Shown: positions 22,471-32,999 of the stretch, piece after piece | Layout: every line of letters begins with the position of its first letter | Numbering within the stretch: the first letter of the stretch is position 1 | NCBI RefSeq assembly: GCF_051106095.1 | Contig: NC_135786.1 | Span: forward strand, 16,142,501-16,206,500 | DNA from: Pogona vitticeps | Taxonomy: Eukaryota > Chordata > Lepidosauria > Squamata > Agamidae | Reading direction: 5' to 3' | Length of the DNA stretch: 64,000 nucleotides | Position numbers and translations under genes: made by a program | The notes under the pieces: generated by a model | What the model was told of the DNA's origin: nothing | Database searches by the model: none | What the model saw: the letters and a program-made list of their open reading frames with translations, nothing else

Positions 22471-25400
22471 TTCCTTCTCATTCATTCATGGACGATGTCA
22501 GATTGGAGACCTGGAATTTCTTTTTAACAATTCACTGTTACAGAAACCATGTATGCTTTAAAAAGAATGACTCCTAAAGTAGTTAAAACAGTGCTGGTGC
22601 TGCTGATACTGCTTAGAGAAATCCCAGACCCCCCGAGACTTTTTTTTTCATACATCTGTACATTATTTCTTCATTTGAAGTCTTTATTTAATACTTTTCT
22701 CTTCCCAGGGAAGTCTAAGCAAACATTTGTTGCTGCATCCCAGAAGGTTCTCACATGGTTTTTGGTAGTGAGAGCAATGGGTTGTGTGGTGAGGTGGTGG
22801 TAGTGGATAATCATGCTTTAGCCTTGAAAAAGGTCCTGGGATTTTGTTGCAAAACGCATGACATTTGTCTGTCTTTTGCTGTGGACGGCTGTGAAATGCA
22901 TTTTTTCTTCCCCTCCCCTTGCTGCTTTTAATATGACCCTGACGTAATAAACTACTGCATTTTTGAGGGCATTTAGTTTCCTATTTTTGAGGGCATTTAG
23001 AGTCCTGGTATGCTGGTGGGTGTATTCTCTTTTGGGCTGGGATGACATTGCTGCACCATGGCCGATGTGCGGCTACACCTCTTCCCAACCAAATCTCTGT
23101 TTGTCGTTCCAAACTCTTTCCCCCACTGCCTTCATTGAACAGCAGCTGAATCTTGCTATTTCTGGCTGAATCAAGTGGACTCCAAAAGAAGTCAAAAACA
23201 TCAAGAGAGACTAATGTGTCATTCCGTCTTGTTGGTGTTGAGTGCACCTGCTGATAACATGTTGGTAAAATGGCTGACGTTGGCTGCCTGGCTTGAGACT
23301 CCAGGGCAAGGTTCTGGCCTTATGGCACGTTTGGCTTTTCCTGGAGACAACGATTCACGGTGCTTGATTTGAGGGCCTCCCCTGAGATTAGGATGAGATG
23401 TCAACATGATAGAAAGGAACCATGGTGTTATCATCAATTAATCACAACCCTGGCCTCAGCCAGCACAGGTGCAAAGGAAGTGAGTGTTCCACATGGCTTA
23501 CAACACACACAAAAACAGCCTCCAGTGTCTGCTGAGTCCCTTAACAGTCCCATATGGGAGTGCCAGACCATGCATCGACATGCAGCAAATTGCAAGGTCA
23601 AAGAACGATTGAGGAGGAAAGGTAAATGCAGAATGGAACGGGTGGATGATAATCTGTGGTAGGTAACTGTGAGGGAGGCAAATTAGCATATAGTGGCATG
23701 CTTCATAATAATGACCTCTGTCTATTTTTCTTGAACCTTAGGGAATCAGTTGCATGTCTTAATGCTCCCAGCACTTTCCATCACCAAAGAATCCTTGCCA
23801 GGATGATTCATCCATCTAGACTTAGGTTTGCATCCCTCCCCCAAGGAGGATATGAAGAAATTCCAGGAGGGGGCATTCAACTAAAAAAATTATTTTCAAA
23901 TCTCTTAGCTCAATTTTTTTAAGTAAATTAGTTTTTAATGTTTAAATTACAAAATGAGCTTTTTTAAAATTTTGGGGTTGTTTTTGTTAAACGGGAGTTG
24001 GAGTAAAGAGGAGGGGAGGTATGAGGATTTCTTAAATATCAAAGGGCGGATGTTACCAAATTTTAATGTTTCACAGCATCTGCACACAATATACAGTATA
24101 GGTGACGCTACTGATTTTCCCAATGACCTCCTTGAAATGAAGAGTGGGACCTTGAAAATGAGAGTTCTGCCTTCTCAAATCATGTGTGTACAATGAGCAG
24201 AAACACTTCTGGGTTTACCTTTGCTGCCTTCTGTGTAATACTAACAAGAGTTATCTTGAGTGCCTGTGAAGGAGGTCAGGAGGCAAGTGTGCCATCCTCA
24301 GCATCAAGACCACCCAAGGAGGAGAAAGACGTTAACGAGAAAGATACAGGAGGGATAGCAGGCATGTTAGTAGAGGGGAAAAAAGGACATAGAGGTTTGT
24401 TTACTAGAGGAGGGAGAAGGAAAGAAGGGGAGGAGCTAAAACTTTCAATGTGGGAGGAAGATATAAAAGAGGAGGGAGGGAAGAGATTGGGGAGCATATT
24501 AGAAAAAGAAAGGGAGGAGAATAAAGAGTCAATCAAGGTAGATCCAAGTGGGGAAAAAAATATGAGCAAGCGTGGGATTTGTTAAAGGATTTTCCGAACC
24601 TTGTAAATAAATAGGAGGTTTGCTACCCGACCCAGAGATCACAAGAGAAGGAGAGAAGATATACTGTATGAAACATTAGAATGGGCAATAATAGTGTTCC
24701 CAAGGGGACAGTGATATGCCCAGGTCAGGTCTGCAACTCTCCGCCAAAAGGAGGGGACTGGGTGCGTCACCCATGTTGTGGGACGGTGTGCGCAATGAGG
24801 AGTGCACCCCTATGCAAGATCACCGACCGCAAAAGATTTGGCCCTGCACTGCAGTGAGTGGAAGAAAGATCCTCATGGACTAGTTATGGCCAGTTGCCGG
24901 ATTTGTCTTGTTTCGACCCTGTTGGTCTAATGTTAGAAACACTGCGAGTTAATGAAGGAAAAAAAATGGTTTAAATCAGTCTGAGTCTCTTCTTCCCAAT
25001 CACTGTGCCACTGCTGTTATCTATGGAAGATCTTCTGCCAGTGTCACTTTCTGCTCCTGCTTGCTCTTCAGGAGCTTCTCCACCTGGATCACCACTGGAA
25101 CTATTCATTCTCTTCTACTGATGTGTGACTGTAGATTGACAGCAAACATGTTCTCTATGTGTTGCACTTTATGCAGCCCAAATGGTGCCATCCATCCATA
25201 AGGAGGTATTGAGGGGAACCCCAATATCTGCTTGGGGGAGCAGGAGACATCTTTAGGGATTTCCAGACTAACCAAGTGAGGAATGAGAATGCTGTGTAGT
25301 TACGGAGTGCTTGGTAGGAGACTATGCCTGGATGATTAGAAACTTGGTCCATACTACTTTTACCTAGAATGAGGCTTTTAATCCAGAAGGCTTTCAGGCA

Positions 25401-26184
25401 TGCAATCTGAACAGTACTGTCAACAAAGAGTTTCCCACTTTAAGGTATTCCAGAACAAAGATCTGATGGTCAAGCATGTTCCTCTAGTCTCAGGCAGCAG
25501 TTAAAACTGGGCAGAGACAAGCCTGCAAGGCCACAATTTCAAAGGGTGAGGAGGTCCAGACCAAACCAAAGGCCTTTCAGGTCCACCATTAGGTTCCTGC
25601 AGTGGTCAGCCTATTGCCTAAGAAAAGCCCATGAGGGATACAGCTATGCCTGCCACTGCACATTGCCCAATATATAGAGAGGCATACTGGATTTGGTGTA
25701 GGAAGGAATGAATAGCTGTCCAGATTAGTAAATGTCAAGTCTACTCTATGTGCAATGATCCTAGTAGTTTTCAAGATAGGTGGTACAATATATTTAAGGA
25801 AAGGTTTTACTAGTGCCACCCACCCCATGGGTTTCCATGGCTGAGCACGGATTTGAACCTGCATCCTGCTTCTGAACCCTATTATACTGGCTCTAACCTT
25901 CATAAATATATCTAATCTCTTTTTAAATCCCCAAATTCACAGTTCAGCATATACTGCCTGTTGAGGTTCTAGTTATGGGTTTTCAATGGATGAGTTTGTC
26001 TCCACTTTTTTCATGTCATGCATAAATGACCTATGATAGCACCTCATATTTGCTTCCTCCCCAGCTAATGAGCCTCAACATGTTACAGCCTTTCGTCATA
26101 GGGGACTTGTTCCCAACCTTGATTGAGTGGATCACTTTTATCTGCATTTTTACAGGTATCTATCCTTCCATTTTGAAGGAAATC

Positions 26185-26472
26185 AACTCTCAGTGTTCAC
26201 TGGAGGGACAGATCCTGAAGCTAAGGCTGCAATACTTTGGCCATCTCATGAGAAGAGAAAACTTCCAGGAAAAGACCCTGATGTTGGGAAAGTGTGAAGG
26301 CAAGAGAAGAAGGGGACAACAGAGGACGAGATGGTTGGACAGTGTCACCGAAGCAACCAACACGAATTTGACCCAACTCTGGGAAGCAGTGGAAGACAGG
26401 AGGACCTGGCGTGCTCTGGTCCATGGGGCCATGAAGAGTTGGACATGACTTAACGACTAAACAACAACAATC
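26185..26472 (+). mobile_element. RTE/BovB LINE 3' end
   Basis: Encodes the BovB C terminus: LRLQYFGHLMRRENFQEKTL, then GKCEGKRRRGQQRTRWLDSV and DRRTWRALVHGAMKSWT, followed by gacttaacgactaaacaaca. 5'-truncated. The same end is seen in reverse at 6414 and 37453. Confidence 0.9.
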
Positions 26473-27345
26473 CTTCAAAGAGACTTGAGGTTGCAGACGG
26501 AGAACAGATCTGGAGATAGCAATTACAAGTCAGGATTGATGGCAGGAGGCTTGAAGAGAACACAGCTATTTTGCACTGTGCGCTATAGACTGTAGCCTCA
26601 ACAAGTTACTCAGTAGTTTTTATAGTACTGTGGGAATAGTGAGGCATGTTGGTTTTGTTAATATCAGATATGGATGTTTGCCACGGTCTAGGCTGTGAAG
26701 CATCCTGGGTGAAGATGCCCTAAATGTTTGTAGCTGTGATCACGCTGTATCTAAAACTTGTTTCCTTTGTCTCTGCATGGCTGGTCACCCTGCATGCACT
26801 GTGGCCTTTAAAATTGCTGTTACTATAAATAATAAACCTTTGAATTAAAGTGGTGGTGGTAAAATCTCTGTGTTTAGTGAACTATGAAAGTAGAAAGTGT
26901 TCTAGATCTTGCCTTTGCTCAGCCATACATCTTCGGAATTAACTAACCTTTTCAAATATTTTTGAATTCAGCATTCGGGTCCACATTCAAGAACATAACC
27001 TGCACAGAACAGGAACTAGGTTGACTACAGTATTATGAAGTCATTTTGAGCCATAGGTTTGTTTGTGTAATATAAATAGTGTGCAGCCTTGCTGACGTAG
27101 CACTGAAGAGACTGAACTCTGTAAGCATTGAACACAACAGCTAAAATCTTGTTGCTTAGTGTAGTAAATTCCACTAGAATAGGCCCATTGAATCAGTGGT
27201 GTTTTCGTGAATTAGCTCCTTTGTTCAAATGGGCCTACTCTAACTGTAACATACTATGTTACTGTAAGTCACAGTTAGAGCAGGCTTATTTTATCAGTGG
27301 AACATATACGTAGAGGAGATGAGTAATTAAATCCTCATTGATTCA

Positions 27346-28640
27346 GTGGGTTTGTTGTTGTTTAGTCTCAAGAGCCTCCTCCAGCACAATTCAAAAGCAT
27401 CAATTCTTCGACAGTCAGCTCTCACTTCCATACATCACTGCTGGAAAAACCATAGCTTTGACTATGCGGACCTTTGTCAGCAAGGTGATGTCTCTGCTTT
27501 TTAAGATGTTGTCTAGATTTGTCATCGCTTTCCTCCCAAGAAGCAGGCGTCTTTTAATTTCGTGGCTGCTGTCACCATCCACACTGATCATGGAGCCCAA
27601 GAAAGTAAAATCTGTCACTGCCTCCATATCTTCCCCTTCTACTTGCCAGGAGGTGATGGGACCACTGGCCATGATCTTAGTTTTTTTTATGTTGATCTTC
27701 AGACCATTTTTGGCGCTCTCCTCTTTCACTCTCATTAAGAGGTTCTTTAATTCCTTCTCACTTTCTGCCATCAGAGTGGTATCATCTACGTATCTAAGGT
27801 TGTTGATATTTCTTTCGGTAATCTTAATTCTGTTTGGGGATTCATCCAGTCCTGCCTTTCGCATGATGTATTCTGCATATGAGTTAAATAAGCAGGGAGA
27901 CAATATATAGCCTTGTCTTTCTGGTATAATTCCACTGTGTATTCTTGCCACCTCTTCTGCTTCTGTAAGGTCGCTATCATTTATGTCCTTTATCATGTCC
28001 ATTTTTGTACAAAAGGTTCCTTTAATATCTCCAATTTTCTTGAACAGATCTCTGGTTTTTCCCTTTCTATTATTTTTCTCTATATCTTTGAACTGTTCAT
28101 TTAAGAAGACCCTCTTGTCTTTCCTTGCTATTCTTTGGAAGTCAGCATTCAATTTTCTGTAAAATTGTTGCCTCCTGTACAATGTTACGAGCCTCCAACC
28201 ATAGTTCTTCAGACACTATGTCCACCAAATCTAGTTCCTTAAATCTGTTCTTCACTTCCACTGTGTATTCATAAGGGATTTGGTTTAGGTTTTACCTGCC
28301 TAGCCCAGTGGTTTTTTCTACTTTCTTCAGTTTAAACTTGAATTTTGATATAAGAAGTTGATGATCAGAGCCACAGTCAGCTCCAGGTGTTGTTACTGCT
28401 GACTGTACGTATAGAGCTTCTCCATCTTTGGCTGCAGAGAACATAATCTGATTTTGGTATTGCCCATCTGGTAATGTCCATGCATAGAGTCACCTCTTGT
28501 GTTGATGGAAAAGAGTGTTTGTGATGACCAGCTTGTTCTCTTGACAAAACTCTATTAGCCTTTGTCCTTCTTCGTTTTGAACTCCAAGGCCAAACTTACC
28601 CGTTGTTCCTTTTATCTCCCTACTTTAGCATTCCAATCCC
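27346..28640 (-). mobile_element. RTE/BovB LINE with internal deletions
   Basis: Minus-strand frame 28182-27415 (255 codons) carries the basic linker (LNADFQRIARKDKR), then passes directly into a late RT part (GYILSPCLFNSYAEYIMRKA, LRYVDDTTLMAES, the catalytic YxDD box as YVDD). The early RT motifs are absent, so an in-frame deletion has joined the two parts. The left end jumps from MYGSES straight to the gttgttgttt tail, a second deletion relative to 6414-8765. Endonuclease remnants lie at 28640-28480. Confidence 0.85.
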
Positions 28641-29040
28641 CTTTAATGACAAGAACATCTTTCATTCTTTCTTTCAGTGTGTTTAGGCTAGTGCAATTTA
28701 CTGTACTAAGCAACAGATACTGACCTGGCATTGAACAGCACCAGTTTTAAAGTGGAGGGCTGGCTGGTCTGACTACCTCGATACTGAGGGTTGATCACAG
28801 TCTCAGAACAATGAACAGCCTTCAAGCATCTGTTCATCATTCTTCTGACATGAGTAGGGACTGTCTCAATGCTCTATCTCCCTCTACCCATAATCACAGA
28901 GATGTTTAGTGGTCCCTCGCTGGGAGAGCAGGCGTTCCATTCCATATCAAAGAAAAGAGGAGGGGAGAGAAAGAAGAAGAGGGAAAAAATTACAAACAGA
29001 TTAAATAATAAGAATACAGAAATATTTGTGCTGTCTTCCT

Positions 29041-29046
29041 TTTAAT
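29041..29046 (-). terminator. Candidate poly(A) signal of the SPEM-like gene
   Basis: ATTAAA on the minus strand, about 105 nt after the stop codon. It is the first canonical-type signal downstream; not confirmed. Confidence 0.4.
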
Positions 29047-29148
29047 TGACCCAAGCATGCCCAAGGTGTTCTGTGAAACATCAGAAAATGCTGTTTCTTC
29101 CTTTCCCAAGGAGTTTATCCAGTGTTTCACCCTCACTGAGAAGCATCT

Positions 29149-30314
29149 TCAGCTGGGAATGGTAGGTGGTGTGGCCTCAGGTCCTCCTCTCCCCCTGTCT
29201 GCCAAAAGGGATGAATTGTGGGGGAACGTTTCATGATGTTCCAGGTTGCCACCCCCACTGCTACCTGCCAACTTTTCATAGTCCAAATTTGGCTGCAGGG
29301 ACCTTCTTTGATGCTTTCTCTCCCAGATGCTCCTGCGTTGCTTGTGGGTCTCGCTGCTCCCATGGACCATTGGCCCTTGACTGGAACTGCCCCTGCTCTG
29401 GCTGAGAGAGATCCTGTTGGCCAGCCCATCCTTCCCAGAGATGGTCCGAGGTGCTGAGAAGGGATGGTTGGGATGCTCTGGGTTGTGTTCAGGGCTGGGA
29501 GGGGGTGGGCTGACCAAGTAGACATACACCTCTGCTTGCTGGGCTACTGGTAAACGCTGGTGCCATTCTAGCCCGAGATGGTGCTGCGGACCTCTTGGAG
29601 AATGTGGATAGGTGTAATTGTTGAAACGAGTTCTGGATGCTGTATCTGAAGCCAGGGCTGAGTACACCACCCGACTGGGGCCTGATAAGATGGGGCTAGG
29701 GATGAAATTGGTCTCACTGGTCTGATGATTAAGCTGTTCATGAGGACGTTCCAGATGGCAGAGGGCAGGTTCTTCTGTATTGAAACCCACAGAGTATTTC
29801 AGGAACTTCTGCCCATGGCTACCCTCTCCAGCTACCTCAGAGCTACATCGTTTGTCACCAGTGGCCCTCTGGTGGTTACGGGTATGGACGCCATAATGAG
29901 TTGAGCTGCTTCCCACATCAGCCACGTGCTCTGGAGAACTGAATCTGAAACGCACCCATGAGGCAACCGATCCAGCAGGACATGCTGGCTGAGGGGTTTC
30001 TGTGTCTGAGAGATGGGAACTGTATGGACTAGTCTGGTGATGTTGTTGGTTTATGTACCAGCTGGCTTTCTTATTATCTTCATCATTACGTCTTGACCAT
30101 TCACCGGAGTAGCAGGCCTTATTTTTCCTGCCAACTTGAGTAGAGTAGGTCTTGGATTCGCGTGGGTTGCCCATCCTCACAGTTACCTTCACAGGATCCA
30201 CAATGCAGCGGAATCGCAGATTGGAGAGTTTTTTCCGACTTACGACCGTCGATGACCCTTTCCATAATCTTTTGGTGCTGGAGAAGATCCTTATGGCCTT
30301 GAGTAACCTGCCAC
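29149..30314 (-). CDS. SPEM-like gene, long second coding exon
   Basis: Minus strand, from a strong acceptor (pyrimidine-rich tract ending cctacag) at 30315 to TGA at 29149-29151. The frame used begins GRLLKAIRIFSSTKRLWKG and soon gives LRFRCIVDPVKVTVRMG. Mammalian SPEM1 (LRCTMDPVMMTV) and SPEM2 (IHCILDPVQVKM) have the same Cys-x-x-Asp-Pro-Val block after their membrane segment. Further on, VYVYLVSPPPPSPE resembles SPEM1 (AYVYPVNPPPPSPE), and GPSRVVYSA resembles SSGRIVYDA. The rest is hydrophilic, rich in Ser, Pro, His and Arg. Total length would be about 430 residues; human SPEM1 is about 309 and SPEM2 about 500. SPEM proteins act in late spermatids, in cytoplasm removal and head-neck shaping. 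Homology rests on a few blocks recalled from memory. Confidence 0.7.
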
Positions 30315-31317
30315 CTGTAGGCCAAGAAAAGGAACCATAAGAGCAAGAGAGACACAGTGATTCAGCAAAATAGTTAAAAGTGTTATGCTACACCAATTAT
30401 TTTCTTGAATCTCCAGTCAAGCGAAAGTCCAGATTGCTTTCCATGCTTTATTCAGAACAACTAGCCAAGTGAAAGAAGCAGAGGGCCAGGTGGGAACAGG
30501 AGAGGGAACTGTAGAGATGGAAACATCTGACAATGTTACCTCTAAGAAACGCCATGGCATTTAAAATGGCACAAAACTCTAGCTTGAGGAAGTTATCTTT
30601 TTTGGATGATAACTCCAGAAGGATCCCTGCTAGCATCCTATGCTAGGTAGGGGATTCTGGAAGTTCACGCTCACCAACACACATCCACTGTAATGTTTCC
30701 AGGCTTTGTACAAAACCATGATCAAATTGTAGCATAGCCAGGTCTGTCTCCGAGTTCAAGAATACTCCTGGAATTTTTCCCTCTGGTGATGCACCTCCAC
30801 TGATGGATCTTCCAGCATGGGCTTATCTGGTAGCAGTGCCAGGTGGGTACAAGTGCTCCACTATAACTCCCAAAACCGTCACCATACCAACCAGGGCTGG
30901 TGGGAGTTCTGACCCAGCTATGTCTGAGGAGTCACAATTTTCCCTACACCTAGTCTATACCATGTAGTCTGGGAGAAATTATTTCCCTTATTTTCTCTTC
31001 CCACACCATTCAGATCCTCTTTCAATTATTATAGCAAACAGATGGTTACCTATCAATTCTTTGCTAACAGATTCCAACTGTTCAGCATCCCTGAGAGAGA
31101 AGCTACATTTTTGCTGGCCTTTCTCACTCACTTTACATTCCTTCAGCTACAGACAAGGGTAGCGTCTTTTTCAGCAACTGTACTGTGTAACTGGTTAGTA
31201 TTGGAGGAAATACTGCAGAAATGTCATTTGCAGGAGCTTTTCATCCTTCAGTCGCTTTCTTGCTGATTAACCCTTGTCATTTCTGGCCATGAGGCTACCT
31301 GATAGTTTTCCACTGCC

Positions 31318-31428
31318 TACACTCAGAGTGGTATAATTATACTAGATGGGCGGGATATAAATCAAACAAACAAACAAACAAACAAACAAACAAACAAACA
31401 AATAAATAAATAAATAAATAAATAAATT
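31318..31428 (+). mobile_element. LINE 3'-tail fragment with (AAAC)n(AAAT)n
   Basis: Reads ctcagagtggtataattata, agatgggcgggatataaatc, then about twelve aaac units and ten aaat units. Same ending as the L2-like elements at 41158 and 43360. Confidence 0.7.
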
Positions 31429-31498
31429 GTGTTTCTAAAAAATGGTTGGGAAACACTGTGGGAGGAAGGAAGGGAAGAGAAGGGAAAGAAGGAAAAGG

Positions 31499-31508
31499 AA
31501 GGAAGGAA

Positions 31509-31582
<74 letters not shown>
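31499..31582. repeat. (AAAG)n microsatellite
   Basis: About 18 gaaa units preceded by a longer purine-only stretch from about 31460. On the sense strand of the SPEM-like gene it is a pyrimidine tract. Confidence 0.95.
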
Positions 31583-31583
<1 letters not shown>

Positions 31584-32147
31584 GTAATCCTTTAAAAGTA
31601 CAGACTAAATGAAAGGAAAAGAGCTAATTAACTGTACAGTATACTTCTTACTCATCTACAAGTTACCTTTCTCGAAGCAAGAATCACATATGCTGTTCAT
31701 GAATGGAAGAAGATAAATCCAGACCTGGGGGGGGGGGCGAGGAGAACAAAGTCATTGTTTTACCATTGTTTTGATTCATGGAGTATCACAAAATTTGTGA
31801 AAGTATCAGTGACTATATAGTGTGACCCTCTAAGCTTTCCTGAACTGGAAAGACTATCAAGGGTTAGGGGAAAGGAAATTTGTCCACAGTGTGGGAGATC
31901 TACATCTCCCAATCTTTCTAAGACACAGGCCATGATGAACAGCAACTTTCCATCATTTCGGGGAGTGGGGTTTTTATCTCCAAAAAACTTATTATCTGGT
32001 TTGAAACTCACAGAGGGCTTGATAGGACAAAACCAGCCTTTTAAAACTGTCTAAAGATAACAGTATACTGAATACTGTAGATACTGAACACGTGCATAGC
32101 ATCTGGTGGGCAATCCATGCCCCTTCCTACCTACCTACTTTGGTTTG

Positions 32148-32388
32148 GGCTGGCTGGATAGCTTAGTGAGTTGGGTATCTGGCTGTGGAGCCAGAATTAA
32201 GAGTTCAATTCCCTGCTGTTCATCCCAGGATAGGAGCCAGCCTGTGTAGCTTTGGGCAAGATGCACTGTACCATGATGCCCCCAGAAAAAGGGAACAGCA
32301 GGCCACTTCTGAATACTCTGTACCTAGAAAGCCCTGAAAGGGTTTGCCGTAAGTCAGAATTGACTTGATCATGCATAATTATTATTAC
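32148..32388 (+). mobile_element. Sauria SINE, near full length
   Basis: tRNA-like head ggctggatagcttagtgag with B-box agagttcaattccc, then ggagccagcctgtgtagct, and a 3' end gtaagtcagaattgacttg like the BovB end, finishing in (att)n. This combination defines the squamate Sauria SINE. It is antisense to the SPEM-like gene and its (att)n tail ends about 20 nt from the exon 1 donor. Confidence 0.85.
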
Positions 32389-32407
32389 CGTACTTTCTTT
32401 TACTTAC

Positions 32408-32542
32408 CAAGGCAATCAGTTTAACGGCATACTCCAGTACGGCAAAAAGGCCCAACACAATCAAGATGGTGGCCAGTAGTTGCTGGTGGGGCTCACCAAA
32501 GGGGAGGTAGCTGTTGTAGACCTTGTCCCCTGGCAGAGCCAT
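32408..32542 (-). CDS. SPEM-like gene, first coding exon (membrane anchor)
   Basis: ATG at 32542, 45 codons (MALPGDKVYNSYLPFGEPHQ, then QLLATILIVLGLFAVLEYAV, KLIAL) up to a consensus gtaagt donor at 32407. Residues 22-40 form one hydrophobic segment, placed as in SPEM proteins, where a short N terminus precedes LLLLGLI-type membrane residues. Joining this donor (phase 0) to the best acceptor at 30315 breaks the frame of exon 2, so one detail is missing: another small exon, the acceptor 17 nt further in (exon start 30297, phase 0), or a later donor ggtaata at 32390 in phase 1, which would restore the frame. The sequence just upstream, tttttgattcttccag, looks like an acceptor, so an untranslated first exon may exist. 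Confidence 0.65.
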
Positions 32543-32699
32543 AGCTGGAAGAATCAAAAAGGAAGCTGGAAGTCAGTACAGCATTTCCCCCCTCATCTCC
32601 ACCCCTTCCACTGTTGCTGTGATTGGCACAGGCACATCTGCCGCAGTGAAGGAGGCCTCAAGGGGTTGCTAAAGCACCTGCCTCAGCCTTTGTGATCCT

Positions 32700-32900
32700 A
32701 ACCATGAGACAGCAGAAGATTGTTTTGGCTCAGCCAATCAGAAGCTACATTTTAGAGCAAGGGGGCGGGGCAAAGTGGTCTTCCAGGCGTTAGGCCTCGG
32801 CTTGCAGAATTCCTTGTCATTGGCCCGGCTCGTTATGGCAACCGTTGCAGGGCAACATCTGGCAGGCCAGGATATGGCCACTCTGGCCCTGCCATGACTC
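32700..32900 (-). promoter_or_regulatory. Putative promoter of the SPEM-like gene
   Basis: 160-360 bp upstream of the ATG. It contains a cagccaatcag CCAAT element at 32731-32741, a GC box gggggcgggg at 32761-32770, and clustered GTTGC/GCAAC half-sites at 32831-32857 (ggcaacc, gttgc, ggcaac) reminiscent of RFX X-box halves, though not a perfect X-box. The stretch is more GC-rich than its surroundings. Confidence 0.45.
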
Positions 32901-32999
32901 CCCCACCCTTACCCCGAAGCTGACTGCAGCTGCTGTGCAGTCTCATTAGTGCGAGTGCTGGACCTTTGACCAAAATGTCCAAAAAGAGTGCTTTATGTG

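Larger units (their letters stand above)
20261..29040. other. Intergenic region between RBM38 and the SPEM-like gene
   Basis: Besides the LINE and SINE pieces listed and the GC-rich patch, I see no exon. 23950-24960 is a purine-rich stretch with a 133-codon plus-strand frame (24184-24585) rich in Glu and Lys, followed by aataaat near 24608; no homology is recognised. 25000-26180, 26480-27340 and 28700-29040 hold nothing I can name. Confidence 0.6.
30315..32407 (-). other. Intron of the SPEM-like gene
   Basis: Contains a LINE tail with (aaac)n/(aaat)n at 31318-31428, an (AAAG)n tract at 31499-31582 and a Sauria SINE at 32148-32388. 30360-31300 and 31590-32140 show nothing I recognise; a small extra exon could be hidden here. 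Confidence 0.6.

Noticed and set aside
30119-30355. 78-codon frame starting MSLLLLWFLFLAYRW, looking like a signal peptide
   Set aside because: It reads the pyrimidine-rich splice acceptor tract of the SPEM-like exon 2 in a different frame; the conserved frame is the other one.
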